NCBI GenBank assembly: GCA_019279435.1
Contig: JAAALK010000287.1
Span: 25,544,162-25,608,161, forward strand
Length of the DNA: 64,000 nt
Source of the DNA: Zizania palustris
Lineage: Eukaryota; Streptophyta; Magnoliopsida; Poales; Poaceae
Direction: 5' to 3'
Below are positions 12,601 through 23,972 of the stretch, piece after piece (position 1 is the stretch's first letter; every line of letters begins with the position of its first letter). The notes beneath the pieces were generated by a model. The model saw only the letters and a list, made by a program, of their open reading frames with translations. It was not told where the DNA came from and searched no databases. The translations under genes were made by a program, and so were the position numbers.

Positions 12601-14297
12601 TTAACTGACATATTGGAATATGATGAGTGGTCCAGCTGTGTACCATTTATTTTGAATTGAAGCTGACTGAACTGCTGCCATTGAATATTCAGAAGATAAA
12701 AGTGTGTATCATTCCTTTTTTTCTCTGTTGAGTAGTTACTTAGCCCCATTAACTTTGAAGTGTTCATATATCTTAGTCATCCCAGAGCAAAAACAAGTAC
12801 ACCATAATCAATGGTGATGGTTCTGAGAGGCTAATTTGTTTTTGCTTCTATGAGGAACTTGGAATATCTTTTCAGCATTAAAGTGGTCTATGTTTTCTCT
12901 TTCTTTCACTTCCTGCTATAACAATCAAACTTGGTTACTTTTTTTGCATTAATGATTCAAGGGGATCTGTTTTCCTCTCTTTCAATTCCTGATATAACAG
13001 TTAAACTTCTTTACTTTTTGCATTATAAAAGATTGTACAGAGTAAAAAGTCAAAGGATGACCTTTCCTTCATATAAGTTTGTATTACAAATCCTTTCCAT
13101 TTGAACAGATTTCTCATCATGACTTTCCATTTCTTTAGGTTTCACTTGCTTGTGGAGTTCGATGAAACTAAGCGCAGTTGTAGAAAGCGCCTGGATGGGC
13201 ACAATCGACGCCGCAGGAAGCCACAGACAGATAGTATGAGTTCTGGGAGCTTTATGACAAGCCAACAAGGTATTCTTGTTTAAAAAACTATTGTTTTTAC
13301 AGTATGTCGATTGCTGACAGTTGAAAGCTTTAAATTATATAATGTCCTCTCTCGCTTAAACCAGAAATTTCAACTATAGAGCAACCCACCAAAATGTTGC
13401 TGCAAATTTAAACCCTAATTTTTTCATAGAATGTAGCATGTAGAACTGAGTTTCAGTAATCTACCTGGTACTTATATTAGTTCATCCTTTTTTCTCCTGC
13501 ATAAATTGATGATAAGTTCACCTGTACTTTACATGGAGATTACACATCACAATGCAATCTTTCGAAAATAGACATCACAATGTACCCCCTACATTGGGTA
13601 CAGCTGATACTTCGCGGTACTAGAGTTATTGACTGAATATATTGTGCTTGGTAGCCATGATTTCAAATTTAATTCGCACTTGTTTCTGAGAATGAAATAC
13701 TACATCTGTTTCGCATTACAAGTTGTTCGACTTTTTTAAATATAATTTTCTTGAACTTTGACTAAATTTAAATAAAAATATATTAACATTTACAAAAAAT
13801 ATCAAATAAATATAATTAATGAAACTAATTCAATACTGTAATTGACGGCTACAAGAGTTTCAGCATTCACATTACCAGAGCTGTAAACTTACATTAACTG
13901 ACTGCTCACACAATGCTGCTGCAAATCATCTTCTTCAACCAGATTGAAATTTTTTTGTAGATGTCATCTGGGGCTTGTCTCATGACACGGCCATTCAGTT
14001 CTCTTTTCAAATGTAGGGACGAGGTTCGCGCCATTCTCTGCTCCAAGACCAGAGCCAAGCTGGTCTGGGATGATCAAAACGGAGGAAAGCCCATACTACA
14101 GCCATCATCATCAGATGCTGAGCAGCCAAAGGCATCATTTTGTGGGCGGCTCGCCGTCGTCGACGGCGACAGCGACGGTGGCGGCATACACGAAGGAAAG
14201 CCGGCGGTTCCCCTTCCTCCAGGAAGGTGATCAGATAAACTTCGGCGGAAGCGCGACGCTGGAGATCTCGGTGTGCCAGCCTCTCCTCAAGACCGTC

Positions 14298-14329
<32 letters not shown>

Positions 14330-14774
14330 CGAGAGCAGCAACAAGATGTACTCCGACGGGCTGGCTCACCAGGTGCTCGACTCTGATTGTGCTCTCTCTC
14401 TTCTGTCATCCCCAGCCAACTCCTCCAGCGTCGACGTCGGCCGGTTGGTCCCTCAGCCGGCGGCGGCAGCAGCAGAGCACCACCACCACCACATCCCCAC
14501 GGCGCAGCCCCTCGTCCCTAGCCTGCAGCAGTTCGGCGGCAGCTCCCCCTGGTTCGCCTGCTCCCAGGCCTCCAGTGGCGCCGCCGCCGCTGTCGGCTTC
14601 ATCTGCCCAACCAGCATGGAGAGCGAGCAGCAGCAGCAGCAGCAGCAGCAGCTCAACACCGTCCTCGACCCGAGCTCCAACGACAACGACATGAACTACC
14701 ACGGCATCTTCCACGTCGGTGGCGAGGGCTCCTCCGACGGGACGTCGCCGTCGCTCCCCTTCTCGTGGCAGTAG
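9601..14774 (+). CDS. SPL18: SQUAMOSA promoter-binding-like transcription factor SPL18
   Basis: Exons 9601-10067, 13139-13269 and 14017-14774 join in frame to a 451-residue protein. It starts MDWDLKMPVSWDLAELEH and ends LPFSWQ, both typical of the SPL16/SPL18 pair of grasses. The SBP DNA-binding domain (about residues 104-180) holds CPSCAVDGCKADLSKCRDYH, the second zinc cluster FCQQCSRFH and the bipartite nuclear signal KRSCRKRLDGHNRRRRK; it binds GTAC cores. The domain is split by the 3.07-kb first intron after CQQCS, the conserved SBP intron position. Poly-Ala, poly-His and poly-Gln runs occupy the C-terminal half. A miR156 site lies in exon 3. The frame is open upstream to 9397, but homology fixes the start at 9601. 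A TATA-like TATAAATA lies near 9030. SPL16/18-type factors control grain and panicle development. SPL16 is the main alternative identity. Confidence 0.9.
11560..11737. repeat. MITE fragment in SPL18 intron 1
   Basis: The right end reads, on the complement, GGCCCTGTTTAGCACAACTC, followed by TAGATCCAGAG. Related sequence occurs at 23169-23340 (starting GACCCGTTTGGCACGG) and at 27471-27562. The shared core includes AGTTTATACGATAAAATAGA-type sequence. The left end here is not clear. Confidence 0.5.
13698..13840. repeat. Stowaway/mariner-like fragment in SPL18 intron 2
   Basis: TACTACATCTGTTTCGCATT followed by ACAAGTTGTTCGACTTTTTT resembles the diverged left end of grass Stowaway or Mariner-like elements. 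No matching right terminus is evident. Confidence 0.45.
14389..14408 (+). promoter_or_regulatory. miR156 target site in SPL18 exon 3
   Basis: GTGCTCTCTCTCTTCTGTCA matches the known miR156/157 complementary site of SPL genes. It encodes the conserved CALSLLSS stretch. It predicts age-dependent repression of the transcript by cleavage. Confidence 0.93.
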
Positions 14775-15714
14775 ACGCCGCCCGCCAGCCGCCGGCGGTA
14801 GTGATCACTCATCAGCAGTAGCTAGCTATAGCTGTACCATCTCACATACCCCTTCCGGTGAGCTCATTCACCACGTAGCTTTTCACTGTGTGCTTTCACT
14901 TGCTCCCTTCTCTTCTTCTCCTGCTTCCATTTTAGTTGCCTCTCGGCGTCGATCAGAGCGGACAAGTTTGCATGAAATTGGCAGAGAATTCGTTGAATCC
15001 TATCAAGAATTTCTTCAGCGACATTTGCCGGACAAGCAGCTGCTCGATCTGCTCGGCCCATCTGCGGCCACCTCCCACCTCCGGGCTCCGGTTACTTCCC
15101 TTGACGCGAAAGGCAACGGACGTAGCAATAACTGAAGGGATTGAGTGATCGATTGACGAGCGATTGATTGGTGGATTGATTGATTGATTGCAAGGCAACA
15201 AAAGCGAGGAAAGGGACGGCCGGCCGGCGGGCCCCGCCGCCACCACGTCCGTCCGTCGTAGGGAGGAAGTAGCCAGGCACCGGGCCGGACGGGACGGGAC
15301 GATAAAAAAGACTACATTTTGGGCTACCGGGAATTGAATTCCAGCACCTCTCTGTCTCTCTCGTTCCTGAGCAATGAACGCCGATCAATCGGCCGGCGAG
15401 GCCAGCAAGTCCAAGGTAAGATCGCCTCACGCCACACGCGAACGGCGACGTCATACGTCGCGCGCGCGCGACAGCCGCGTGCAGCAGCATGCGTTGCCCT
15501 GCACGCACGCCACCGCCACGCCATCTCCCCGACCGGCCGGCCGCGCGCCCGCTCGCCGGACCGCCGGTGCGCGCGCGTCCGCACGGCGGTCTCAAGCCGT
15601 CGTAACCGATCGAAGCGCTCGCCGTAGTTTTTTGATAACTTAACCGTGGCTTTTTGTTGGGTGAATTGCTATTAATTTTAAAGCTTTTAATGCAGTTTTT
15701 TATGACTAAAAAAA
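14775..15714. other. SPL18 3' region and GC-rich spacer
   Basis: The first few hundred bases probably hold the SPL18 3' UTR. A TTGATTGATTGATTGATTG run lies at 15172-15190. At 15374 an ATG opens a 14-codon frame (MNADQSAGEASKSK) that ends on AAG/GTAAGA, a good donor site. I found no matching downstream exon, so a small or non-coding transcript is possible but unproven. Confidence 0.35.
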
Positions 15715-15716
15715 TA

Positions 15717-15969
15717 CTCCATCCGGTATAGAAAAACAAATTGTTTTGAAATTTATCAACAGTTGTCTAAAATAAGTTGTTTTATATTTTATTCTTTATT
15801 TTGAATATTTATAGTCTTGAATTAGTATTATATTTTCTCATCTTTTACACTATTTTTACTACAACATTGTATTTAATAAGAACAAATAAGAAAATATACA
15901 CACTAATTAATAGCTCATTGGTATATGAAATTATGTCCAAAACAACTTGTTTTTCTATAACGAATGGAG
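15717..15969. mobile_element. Stowaway MITE
   Basis: The terminal inverted repeats CTCCATCCGGTATAGAAAAA and (complement) CTCCATTCGTTATAGAAAAA are nearly identical. TA flanks both ends (15715-15716, 15970-15971), the target duplication of Tc1/mariner-type MITEs. Length 253 bp. Confidence 0.9.
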
Positions 15970-16176
15970 TAATTCACTTGGTCATGATGACACAAGACAC
16001 AATTTATTACAATACACTTTGAAATTGTGATCCTCTACCGAAGAAGATTTCAAAAAATTAACCTGGTCGGTAGTATCGTTGGTAGACAGGACACATATTT
16101 CATAAAAAATTAACCCATTCGTTTACAATACTGACTAGTTTAAAAAAACAAACGATCACAACATTAAATTAGTTTT

Positions 16177-16240
16177 TATTAAATACACTATTAAATAATA
16201 TATTTATTTGATATTATACTATTTAATAGTGTATTTAATA
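16177..16240. repeat. Perfect 21-bp inverted repeat, MITE core
   Basis: TATTAAATACACTATTAAATA (16177-16197) is answered by its exact complement at 16220-16240. The surrounding AAACGA/TCGTTTT ends suggest a small foldback element of about 100 bp. Confidence 0.6.
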
Positions 16241-16265
16241 ATAGTCGTTTTGGCTTTTAGTGAGA

Positions 16266-16482
16266 GTGTACAAATATTAGTCGCTCCGTCAATCGAAAGC
16301 GTTTGTCACTTTAATTGTTCTCTTCTCCCAAAGCGTTTCTGAAATAAAAAAACGCAAAAATAGAGGTTGTCAATTAGGATGTGGCCACCGGGGTTCCCTA
16401 ACCAGTTGAGACAACTCTTACAACTTTATTTAATATCACATTGGTACGTATAATTCTATCTAAACGACTAATATTTGTACAC
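16266..16482. repeat. Short foldback element with 18-bp termini
   Basis: GTGTACAAATATTAGTCG at 16266-16283 is exactly complementary to 16465-16482. This gives a 217-bp MITE-like unit upstream of MADS8. Confidence 0.6.
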
Positions 16483-17189
16483 TGAAGAGAGTACTAGCTA
16501 CTTATGACAACCTTAAGGCTTGTTCGACACCCACCAACTCCGACTCATTTTCCATAGATAGCTTAAATTTTAAAATTCCGACCTATCCACGGGTAATGGA
16601 CCACGTGCCAAATAGACCTTAAACTAGCAAAAAGCCCCAAAGGTCTCATTTTTCCCAAAATCCTAAAACTCGGAGGTTTCGAGCGGAAAAGCGCGCAACT
16701 TTTCTCTTCCCCGCGAGCGAGCTTTTCCGGCCTTGGACTCGACCTGTCGAATCCTCACTCGCTCTCGGCTCTATCTCCTGGAGCAAAATCGATTGGTCAG
16801 AGAGAGACGCATTGAATTGGATTAGTGGGAAGAAGCTAGCGTACGATCCATGGATGGATCGAGCTGCGCGACAGCGAGAGGCCGGCCGCGCCTAGGGTTC
16901 CGCGTCGCGTCTCCCACATTGCCGGAAATGGCAAAGATGGGGGAGCCACCATTGCACCCCCACCGCTCTCGCCTTCCCTTTTTAAACCCTCCCCTCCTCC
17001 TCCTCCTCCTCCTCCTCCTCTCTGCATCCACCTCGCGTCCTCGCCTTTCCCCTCGCTAGATTGGGGCTCGAGCGAGAGAGAGCAGGTGGTGGAGGAGGAG
17101 GAGGGAGCTGTTGCCTGTGTGTGACCTGCGGGTGTGTAAAAGGTTGTGGAAGTAGGTACTAGCTAGTCAGGGGGGAGGGGAGAGGTGCC

Positions 17190-20100
17190 ATGGGGAGGGG
17201 GCGGGTGGAGCTGAAGAGGATCGAGAACAAGATCAACCGGCAGGTGACCTTCGCCAAGCGCCGCAGCGGGTTGCTGAAGAAGGCGTACGAGCTCTCCGTG
17301 CTCTGCGACGCCGAGGTCGCGCTCATCATCTTCTCCAACCGCGGCAAGCTCTACGAGTTCTGCAGCGGCCAGAGGTATGTATATATATGTATCCAGTATC
17401 CACACACACCACGCCATCGATTTGGAGCTCGCGGGCGCCCATCTGCTATCTACAGCGCCAGCGCTAGCTACGCGTAGTACCTAGCTAGGGTTACGCGCGT
17501 CGTCTGTGGTTCCCAGATCTGGCTTGATCGGGGGAGCTAGCAAGCTAGCTAGCGTGTTGCGGCGGCGCGCATGGAAGACGGAAGCTAGCACCGAAGCAGC
17601 TGGGTGGGTTCTGTGATTTTCGATGGTGGTGTTTTCGTGGGGAAATCTGGGTGAGATCGGCATGGATGGCGGATCTGCGAGGTGGAGCTAGGTATAGTAT
17701 CGGGTAGATACAGCATGCAGGTATATATCCCCTGGCTTATTGCGGGCATGATCTGAGCAAACGGTCACTGCATGGACACGTTGATTGCTGGTACATATAA
17801 CATACGGAGTATGCATCCTGGTTTTGAGGCAGAGTCTTATGGAAAATCTCAAATCTGGGCTTCCACTTCAGATTAAAAAAATGCTAGGAAGTACTGTCTT
17901 TCAGGTCATCAGGTGTGTGACTGTAGTTTGCATCAACTGTGAGGAAACATCAACATGTTCTTTCATTTGAAATTGCTTTTTGAAGGGGTGTGGGGGCATT
18001 TTTTGGGGGGTAAATGGAAGTGATAACGTTTTAAAAAATTTCTGCTCTGAAAAAAGTTGATTAAAAATAGCTGGAAAGACTCAATGAGCTGCCTGTAGTT
18101 AAGAGTCTAAAATTGTATACATCTTTTCCACCCCTTGTTTTTTTTTGCCATGTTTCTTTTAGATATGTTTGAGAGAAATCATAATGGTCTGTTGGTACAG
18201 AACACACCTGGTTGGATAAACTATGATGCATAAATTGTGCATAAGCTAGTTAAATTGATTTTCACAAATAAAATATTTGTAGATGTGTTTATAGGACTGG
18301 TTACGTATTCCTGATCGAGCCAACAAGCTGCTGCTCAGCTCGTTCGGTCTCCAAGTTGAGCCAAACAGCTTTGAGCCTAGGCTAACTCACGAGTCTCGAG
18401 ATGTATTTTTAGTCTTACCCAGTAGTGACATTTCCTAGAGAGTCCATCATCAAAATAATATATGGGTATAAACTCATTTTTTGTTATTGACATCAAAATT
18501 AAAGCAATCCTATTTGTTAGTTCATTAGTACAATCCAGTATTTAGGATAGATCTTTATAAGTTTGGAAACATGTATGATAACTTTATGGGTGATTTAAGA
18601 TGAAATTTTGAAATCCAATCAGGACTTCTCGCATCGTTCTTATATCGTACTCACTAGTCTCATTGTGACTTCTACATGTGTCTATGTGATGAAAATTTTA
18701 TTTCACAGCAAGTTTATAAAAAAAAACCTGTGTGTTTACTTATTTGATATATATATGTTTTTTATTTGTCAACATTTCTTAAAATTTTTAGGGTCGATCC
18801 AAGTGTAAACTGTATAAACTGTTGAGTGCAAGCTACTTATTATAAACGATTTTATCTTGTACCTAAATTGATACATTTAAAGTAATTCACCCATAAAGCG
18901 TTTATTTAATTAAATACATTCAATGCACAAAAGTATATATGGAATGAATGATACACCATCCTCGTCTCCTCCGAAGTAGTCCTGTGCAAGGAGCACACAA
19001 CATTCCTAGGACTGGTCACTTGGATGGATCATGGATGGGAGTATATGCAAGTTACAGTACAGAAAGGCTCTATCAGATGTCCCTTCTGAGTTCGGAGGCA
19101 TTTAAAAGTGATAGCTAGTATAGCTATAGTTCAGTATTTTATGCTGACAAGTGGAAATCTTCAATATGCTGACAAGTGGAGTATTAAGAGGTCTAAATTT
19201 TAACTTTTATCATCACATCGAATGTTTAGATATTGTTTTGGAGTATCTAAATACCCTAAAATTTAGTAATTTTATCCGAACACCCGCTAAATATCTCTAG
19301 AAAACTCAATGCTTGTCTTGTTACTTGCAACTCTAAAACAGTTAGCATATTTTTTTTTAAAAAAACGTGAACATCAGGTCATCTTCAGCGATACCATAGA
19401 CACATGTCAAAGAACTTGAATTATCAATGCAAGAATGAGGATCAAATGGTAGGGGCTCCTTTGGATTAAAGGTTTTTTGGGGGAAACATAGAGAAATTAA
19501 ATCCAAAGGAAAATTTTCCATAGTGAGATATTTGGATTATAATATGGTTTAAAGAAAAATCGCAGGAATGGAAAATTTTCTCTACACTTTATTTTGAGGA
19601 ATTCTAGAATGAGGTCTAATTAACCTCATGTTTATATTTTTTCTTTTAGAGTTTTTTAGAATAGGCATAACTATTGTTATGCCCTGCTTTATTTGAAAGC
19701 AAGTAAATAAAAACTATTAAACGCGGGGGATTTCAGCTTACAATACGAGCTTAAGTCATACTCCAACCTAGAAACCAAACCCAAAACAGGATCATCCTCC
19801 ACAAAGACAACAAAAAGCCCTATTGCACTTTCCTTTAGCCCTAGAGTAGCAAGCAGAGCTGAACCACGATCAACCACCATACCCTTCTTTTCTAACAAAC
19901 AGACAAAGCAACCAAGTTAACATCAAAAGATCATAAAACTCCCAACAGATAGTATTTTCCCAACAACAGATAATACTCATGTAAACAAGCTTGTTCACTC
20001 TAGCCCTCCACTTTTTCAATTACAGCAGGGATCTGGGACGCTTTTTTCCTTTTCCTTTTTCACCAACTGCATGAATTTTGCATGAGTCGCAGCACATCGA

Positions 20101-21023
20101 AACCTTTTAGGGTTTCAATGCACACACTATCTTTCTCTCCCCTTTTATCTATAATAAATCAATGTCTCATATATGAAATTTGCTATGTTTTTCCTATGAG
20201 ATCGAGACATCATCCAAAGGCATGTTGGTAGAAATTCCCGTGGTTTTTTCCTATAGTATTCAACAAGCAGGAACATATCAATACTGCATTTTTTTCTACT
20301 CCTGTATTTTGGAATTATTCCTATATTCCAAAGGAGCCATGTTTCTTAGGAAGTGTTTCCAGCAATGCAACCAAGTTTTAATATTTTCTCTTAAACTCGT
20401 GCTAGTTCCAGTACTCTTCATTGTTCATTGTTTTCAGTTAAATGTCACGTTGTGTTTTCACCGTCTTCTCCCCAAGCGCCACATGCAATTTATGATTCAT
20501 GAGAAACAATTTTTTTCTAATTAATTGGGTGGTTCCTGATAAGAATTAATGAGCTTGCCCTATTAATAATATAGTGTCAACTATATTCATTTAGTTCTTT
20601 CCTACGTTTTTTTAACTTGCAGCATTACCAGAACACTAGATCGATATCAAAAATGCAGCTATGGTGGACCGGATACTGCAGTACAGAACAAGGAAAATGA
20701 GGTAAGTTTAATTAATTCGTTAATATATTTGATTTGTTTGTAAAGAGTAATAGCTCGCGCTCATGGATTTTCAACACATATATAGCGTGCGTTCTAATTA
20801 ATGTCTCAACGAAATTTCTGAAGTTTGATTGATCTATATGTACTGCTTTCATTATCATAATTACACACACACACGATGATATGGTTGGAGTGTAGTAGTG
20901 ACACAAACAAAGCGCGAAGAGCACTGTTTGTTGTAGCACCTAATCAATGTATGCATATAAAGTTGCTACAAGAAAATTAATACTCGTTTTTTTGTAATAT
21001 GAGAGCACTGAAAGTTAAAAGGC

Positions 21024-21054
<31 letters not shown>

Positions 21055-23972
21055 CTAAAGCCAAATTATGTTATTTGCCCTTTGGCAATAACGTGCTTCA
21101 ATATCATGCATGAGAAAACAAGATAGTACGTGGTTATGATCGTTTGACACTAGCTAGTAGCATGCACTAATGAGTAATAAGCTTATGTATTAACTTCGCT
21201 AGCTAATAGTATCAGCTAGACGTACCATGGAATTGGCTCCTAATATTTACGTGATCTTCGCTAATAGTGTGATTCGTTTCTGTGGTAGCTAGCTGAAAAT
21301 GAGTAAATATCTACGAGTAGCAAAGGAAAGATATATGCTTATGTGTTCACAAATTATTGTCTGCGATGTGGTAGATGAATTCATGAATATCAATATTATT
21401 GGTATCTTACATTAATTCTTAAGAAGTTGCCCCTCCAACAGCAGTCTAATTTCATGTAAAATTATACTCCTTTATTGTGACATAGTTCAAATTGGATCCT
21501 TAAATTATTCCCTATTCTCTATTAATTTGCACATGTTTCAGAAAACCTTATTGTTTTTCTTTGGAGTTCTTTGTACTGAACTAATTAAGTCCCTCTTTCA
21601 GTTAGTGCAAAGCAGTCGCAATGAATACCTCAAACTGAAAGCACGGGTGGAAAATTTACAGAGGACCCAAAGGTAATTAGGCTTCTATTGATATGTTATT
21701 TTTTTCAAGATGAAGTGTGTCCTTTAGTCCAGGCTACTAGTACATGTAAGCCGTTCTCTAGTTGGTTAAAATATCCAACCTAAGTCTAGCTAGTCTATAG
21801 TTAATTACTTCCAATTTTAATTTGGACTAAATGTTAGTACTAGTTACCAGGTAAAATTACTGTGTACTAGGACAAAAATATGTGTGCTCTAGCACCCTTT
21901 GCATATTTTTAGATAAATAAAGTGTAACTTCGATCGAACGCATGCATATATCAACAGGGATGTACACAACTATATTACACAGTTATTTGGGTGAAAGATA
22001 CCTATATTGCATGTCTGCAAATGCATATGACGATCGATCGAGTTAGGGATGTTTGGTTTGGGGCTGCTAAAGTTTAGGAACGAAACTTTAGTCCCTTTTA
22101 GTCCCTAAATTGCTAAATATGGAGACTAAAAGGGATTAAAGTTTAAGGACTAAACTTTAGCCCTTTAGTCCCCAAAACCTTGCTAAAAGGAACTAAAAGT
22201 GCTACTTACCTCTCAGTTCTCACCCTCTTTTAGTCCTTAGAACTAAACAGGGAGGGACTAAAGTTTAGTGCTGCAAAAAGGAGAGGACTAAAGTTTAGTT
22301 TAGTCTCTAAAAGAACCAAACAGACTCTTAATATTACGATAGTAAAGTAGGGGTACTAAAGTATGTAAGTCCATGAGGATCTTGCCTAATGCAGTTGTCT
22401 ACATGGCTTGTATTCGTGTAAAGGTTTTACAAAATTATAATAATTTGGTATTTGAATATGCCAAATTAAGCCAAAGGTTGTACACACAGTTAGCTTTATT
22501 TATTTCTGTTGACAATCATATCACAGGAATTTGCTTGGTGACGATCTTGGGACACTTGGCATCAAAGAGCTAGAGCAGCTTGAAAAACAACTTGATTCAT
22601 CCTTAAGGCACATCAGATCCACAAGGGTAATTCATAATTGTTTCTCATGTCCATAAAACAGACACGCCTGGTTCTCTCATATAGCAAAATACGGTCTGTG
22701 CATAATGACATATTTTGCAGACACAGCATATGGTTGATCAGCTCACTGAACTGCAGAGGAGGGTACGTATACACCCTTGATATAAAATTGACCATGGTTC
22801 TTAATTTTGGTTAATTACCATCTGTTTCAGATAAGAAAATGTCTGTTGTTTCCAACTAATATGGTATACATCACTAAATCATTTTCAGGAGCAAATGCTC
22901 TGTGACGCAAATAAGTGCCTTAGGAGAAAAGTAAGTTCGATCCATTGCCCGTATAATTTGCATGCATATACTTGATCTTAATTATTAGTTTCTCCTGTTC
23001 GCCGTCCACCATGACCGATCAGTTTTTCTGCCATTTCTTCTTCGGAGATGTCTCCTGATTAACGCCTCCCTGCGTAACTTTGACAAATCGAGTGAGATTT
23101 AACCTCGGGTGGGCAGCACCCCCACCTTTGTTTTCCAAAAATGTCAGAAATAATTGACCTTTATTAGACCCGTTTGGCACGGTTCTAAAGATCCAAGATT
23201 TCTTAAAATTAATCAAACTTAAATTCAAAGATATTAGATCTAGGACTGTACGTGAATTGTTGGTATTTAGTTTTTGATTTGGATTAAAATAAAATTGTAA
23301 TCCACTTTATTTTATTATACAAATTTTAGATTCAGTATAGATCTTGAGGTATTTTGTTAATCAAACTAAAATGTGGCTGAGGATGCAAGACGAACTCTTG
23401 AATGAATAATCGATATGATGCTGATATTTTCATTCGTTGTTGGCGATCGAGGAAAAGCTGGAGGAGAGCAACCAGTTGCATGGTCAAGTGTGGGAGCATG
23501 GCGCCACACTCCTTGGCTACGAGCGGCAGTCCCCTCATGCCGTACATCAGCAGCACGGTGGCAACGGATTCTTTCATCCCCTGGACGCAGCTGCCGAACC
23601 CACCTTACAGATTGGGTATGCATGCCTACTGAATTCCACTCTAATATTATTGACCACCTTAATTGCACTCTCACTTCATATCCTAATAGAAATACATATA
23701 TATATACATATGTATATATATATGTATATGTATATGTATCTCATAATTCAAGAAAAAACTTGTTTATACGGTATCCATTCTTTTTCATTAGCTTATGTGC
23801 CCTGTTTGAATGCAATCGTAAAACCATTCATTAGTTTGACACCAGAACTGTACAAGTAAAATGATCCTCGATGCTCTGGATAATTAATAACGTTTAATAT
23901 GTTCACAGATTTACTCCAGAGCAGATGACTAACTCATGCGTGACTACCTTCATGCCGACATGGCTCCCTTGA
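17190..23972 (+). CDS. MADS8: SEPALLATA-clade MIKC MADS-box factor, MADS8
   Basis: Eight exons join in frame: 17190-17374, 20623-20701, 21602-21672, 22527-22626, 22721-22762, 22889-22930, 23458-23615 and 23909-23972. They give 246 residues. The MADS domain (1-60) carries MGRGRVELKRIENKINRQVT and ELSVLCDAEVALIIFSNRGK. The I region and a leucine-rich K domain (about 90-175; LLGDDLGTLGIKELEQLEKQ) mediate tetramer formation. The C terminus ends in the SEP motif FMPTWLP. Class E proteins act with B, C and D factors to specify floral organs. The C-terminal sequence fits MADS8 better than MADS7. Residue 26 is Ser where this clade normally has Asn. Intron 1 is 3.2 kb, as is common for SEP/AG genes, and may hold regulatory sites. 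The 5' UTR contains a CTC repeat (16990-17020). Confidence 0.92.
19454..20338. mobile_element. Non-autonomous DNA element in MADS8 intron 1
   Basis: GGCTCCTTTGGATTAAAGG at the left end and (complement) GGCTCCTTTGGAATATAGG at the right end are terminal inverted repeats bounding 885 bp. No transposase frame is present. The TIR style is that of hAT-like MITEs of grasses, but I could not find a target duplication. Confidence 0.55.
21023..21051. repeat. (TA)n microsatellite in MADS8 intron 2
   Basis: About 14 TA repeats. Confidence 0.85.
22046..22327. mobile_element. Tourist-like MITE in MADS8 intron 3
   Basis: It starts GGGATGTTTGGTTTGGGG and ends (complement) GAGTCTGTTTGGTTC. TTA lies on both sides (22043-22045, 22328-22330). 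The interior is rich in inverted copies of ACTAAAGTTTAGTCC. It probably inserted without disturbing splicing. Confidence 0.75.
23169..23340. repeat. MITE fragment in MADS8 intron 6
   Basis: GACCCGTTTGGCACGG with the ACTTTATTTTATTATACAAA block matches the family seen at 11560-11737 (opposite orientation). The right end is diverged. Confidence 0.45.

Noticed and set aside
14389..14714. Frames of simple Ser, Val or Cys runs at the end of SPL18
   Set aside because: They are out-of-frame readings of the poly-Gln and CAC/CAG repeats.
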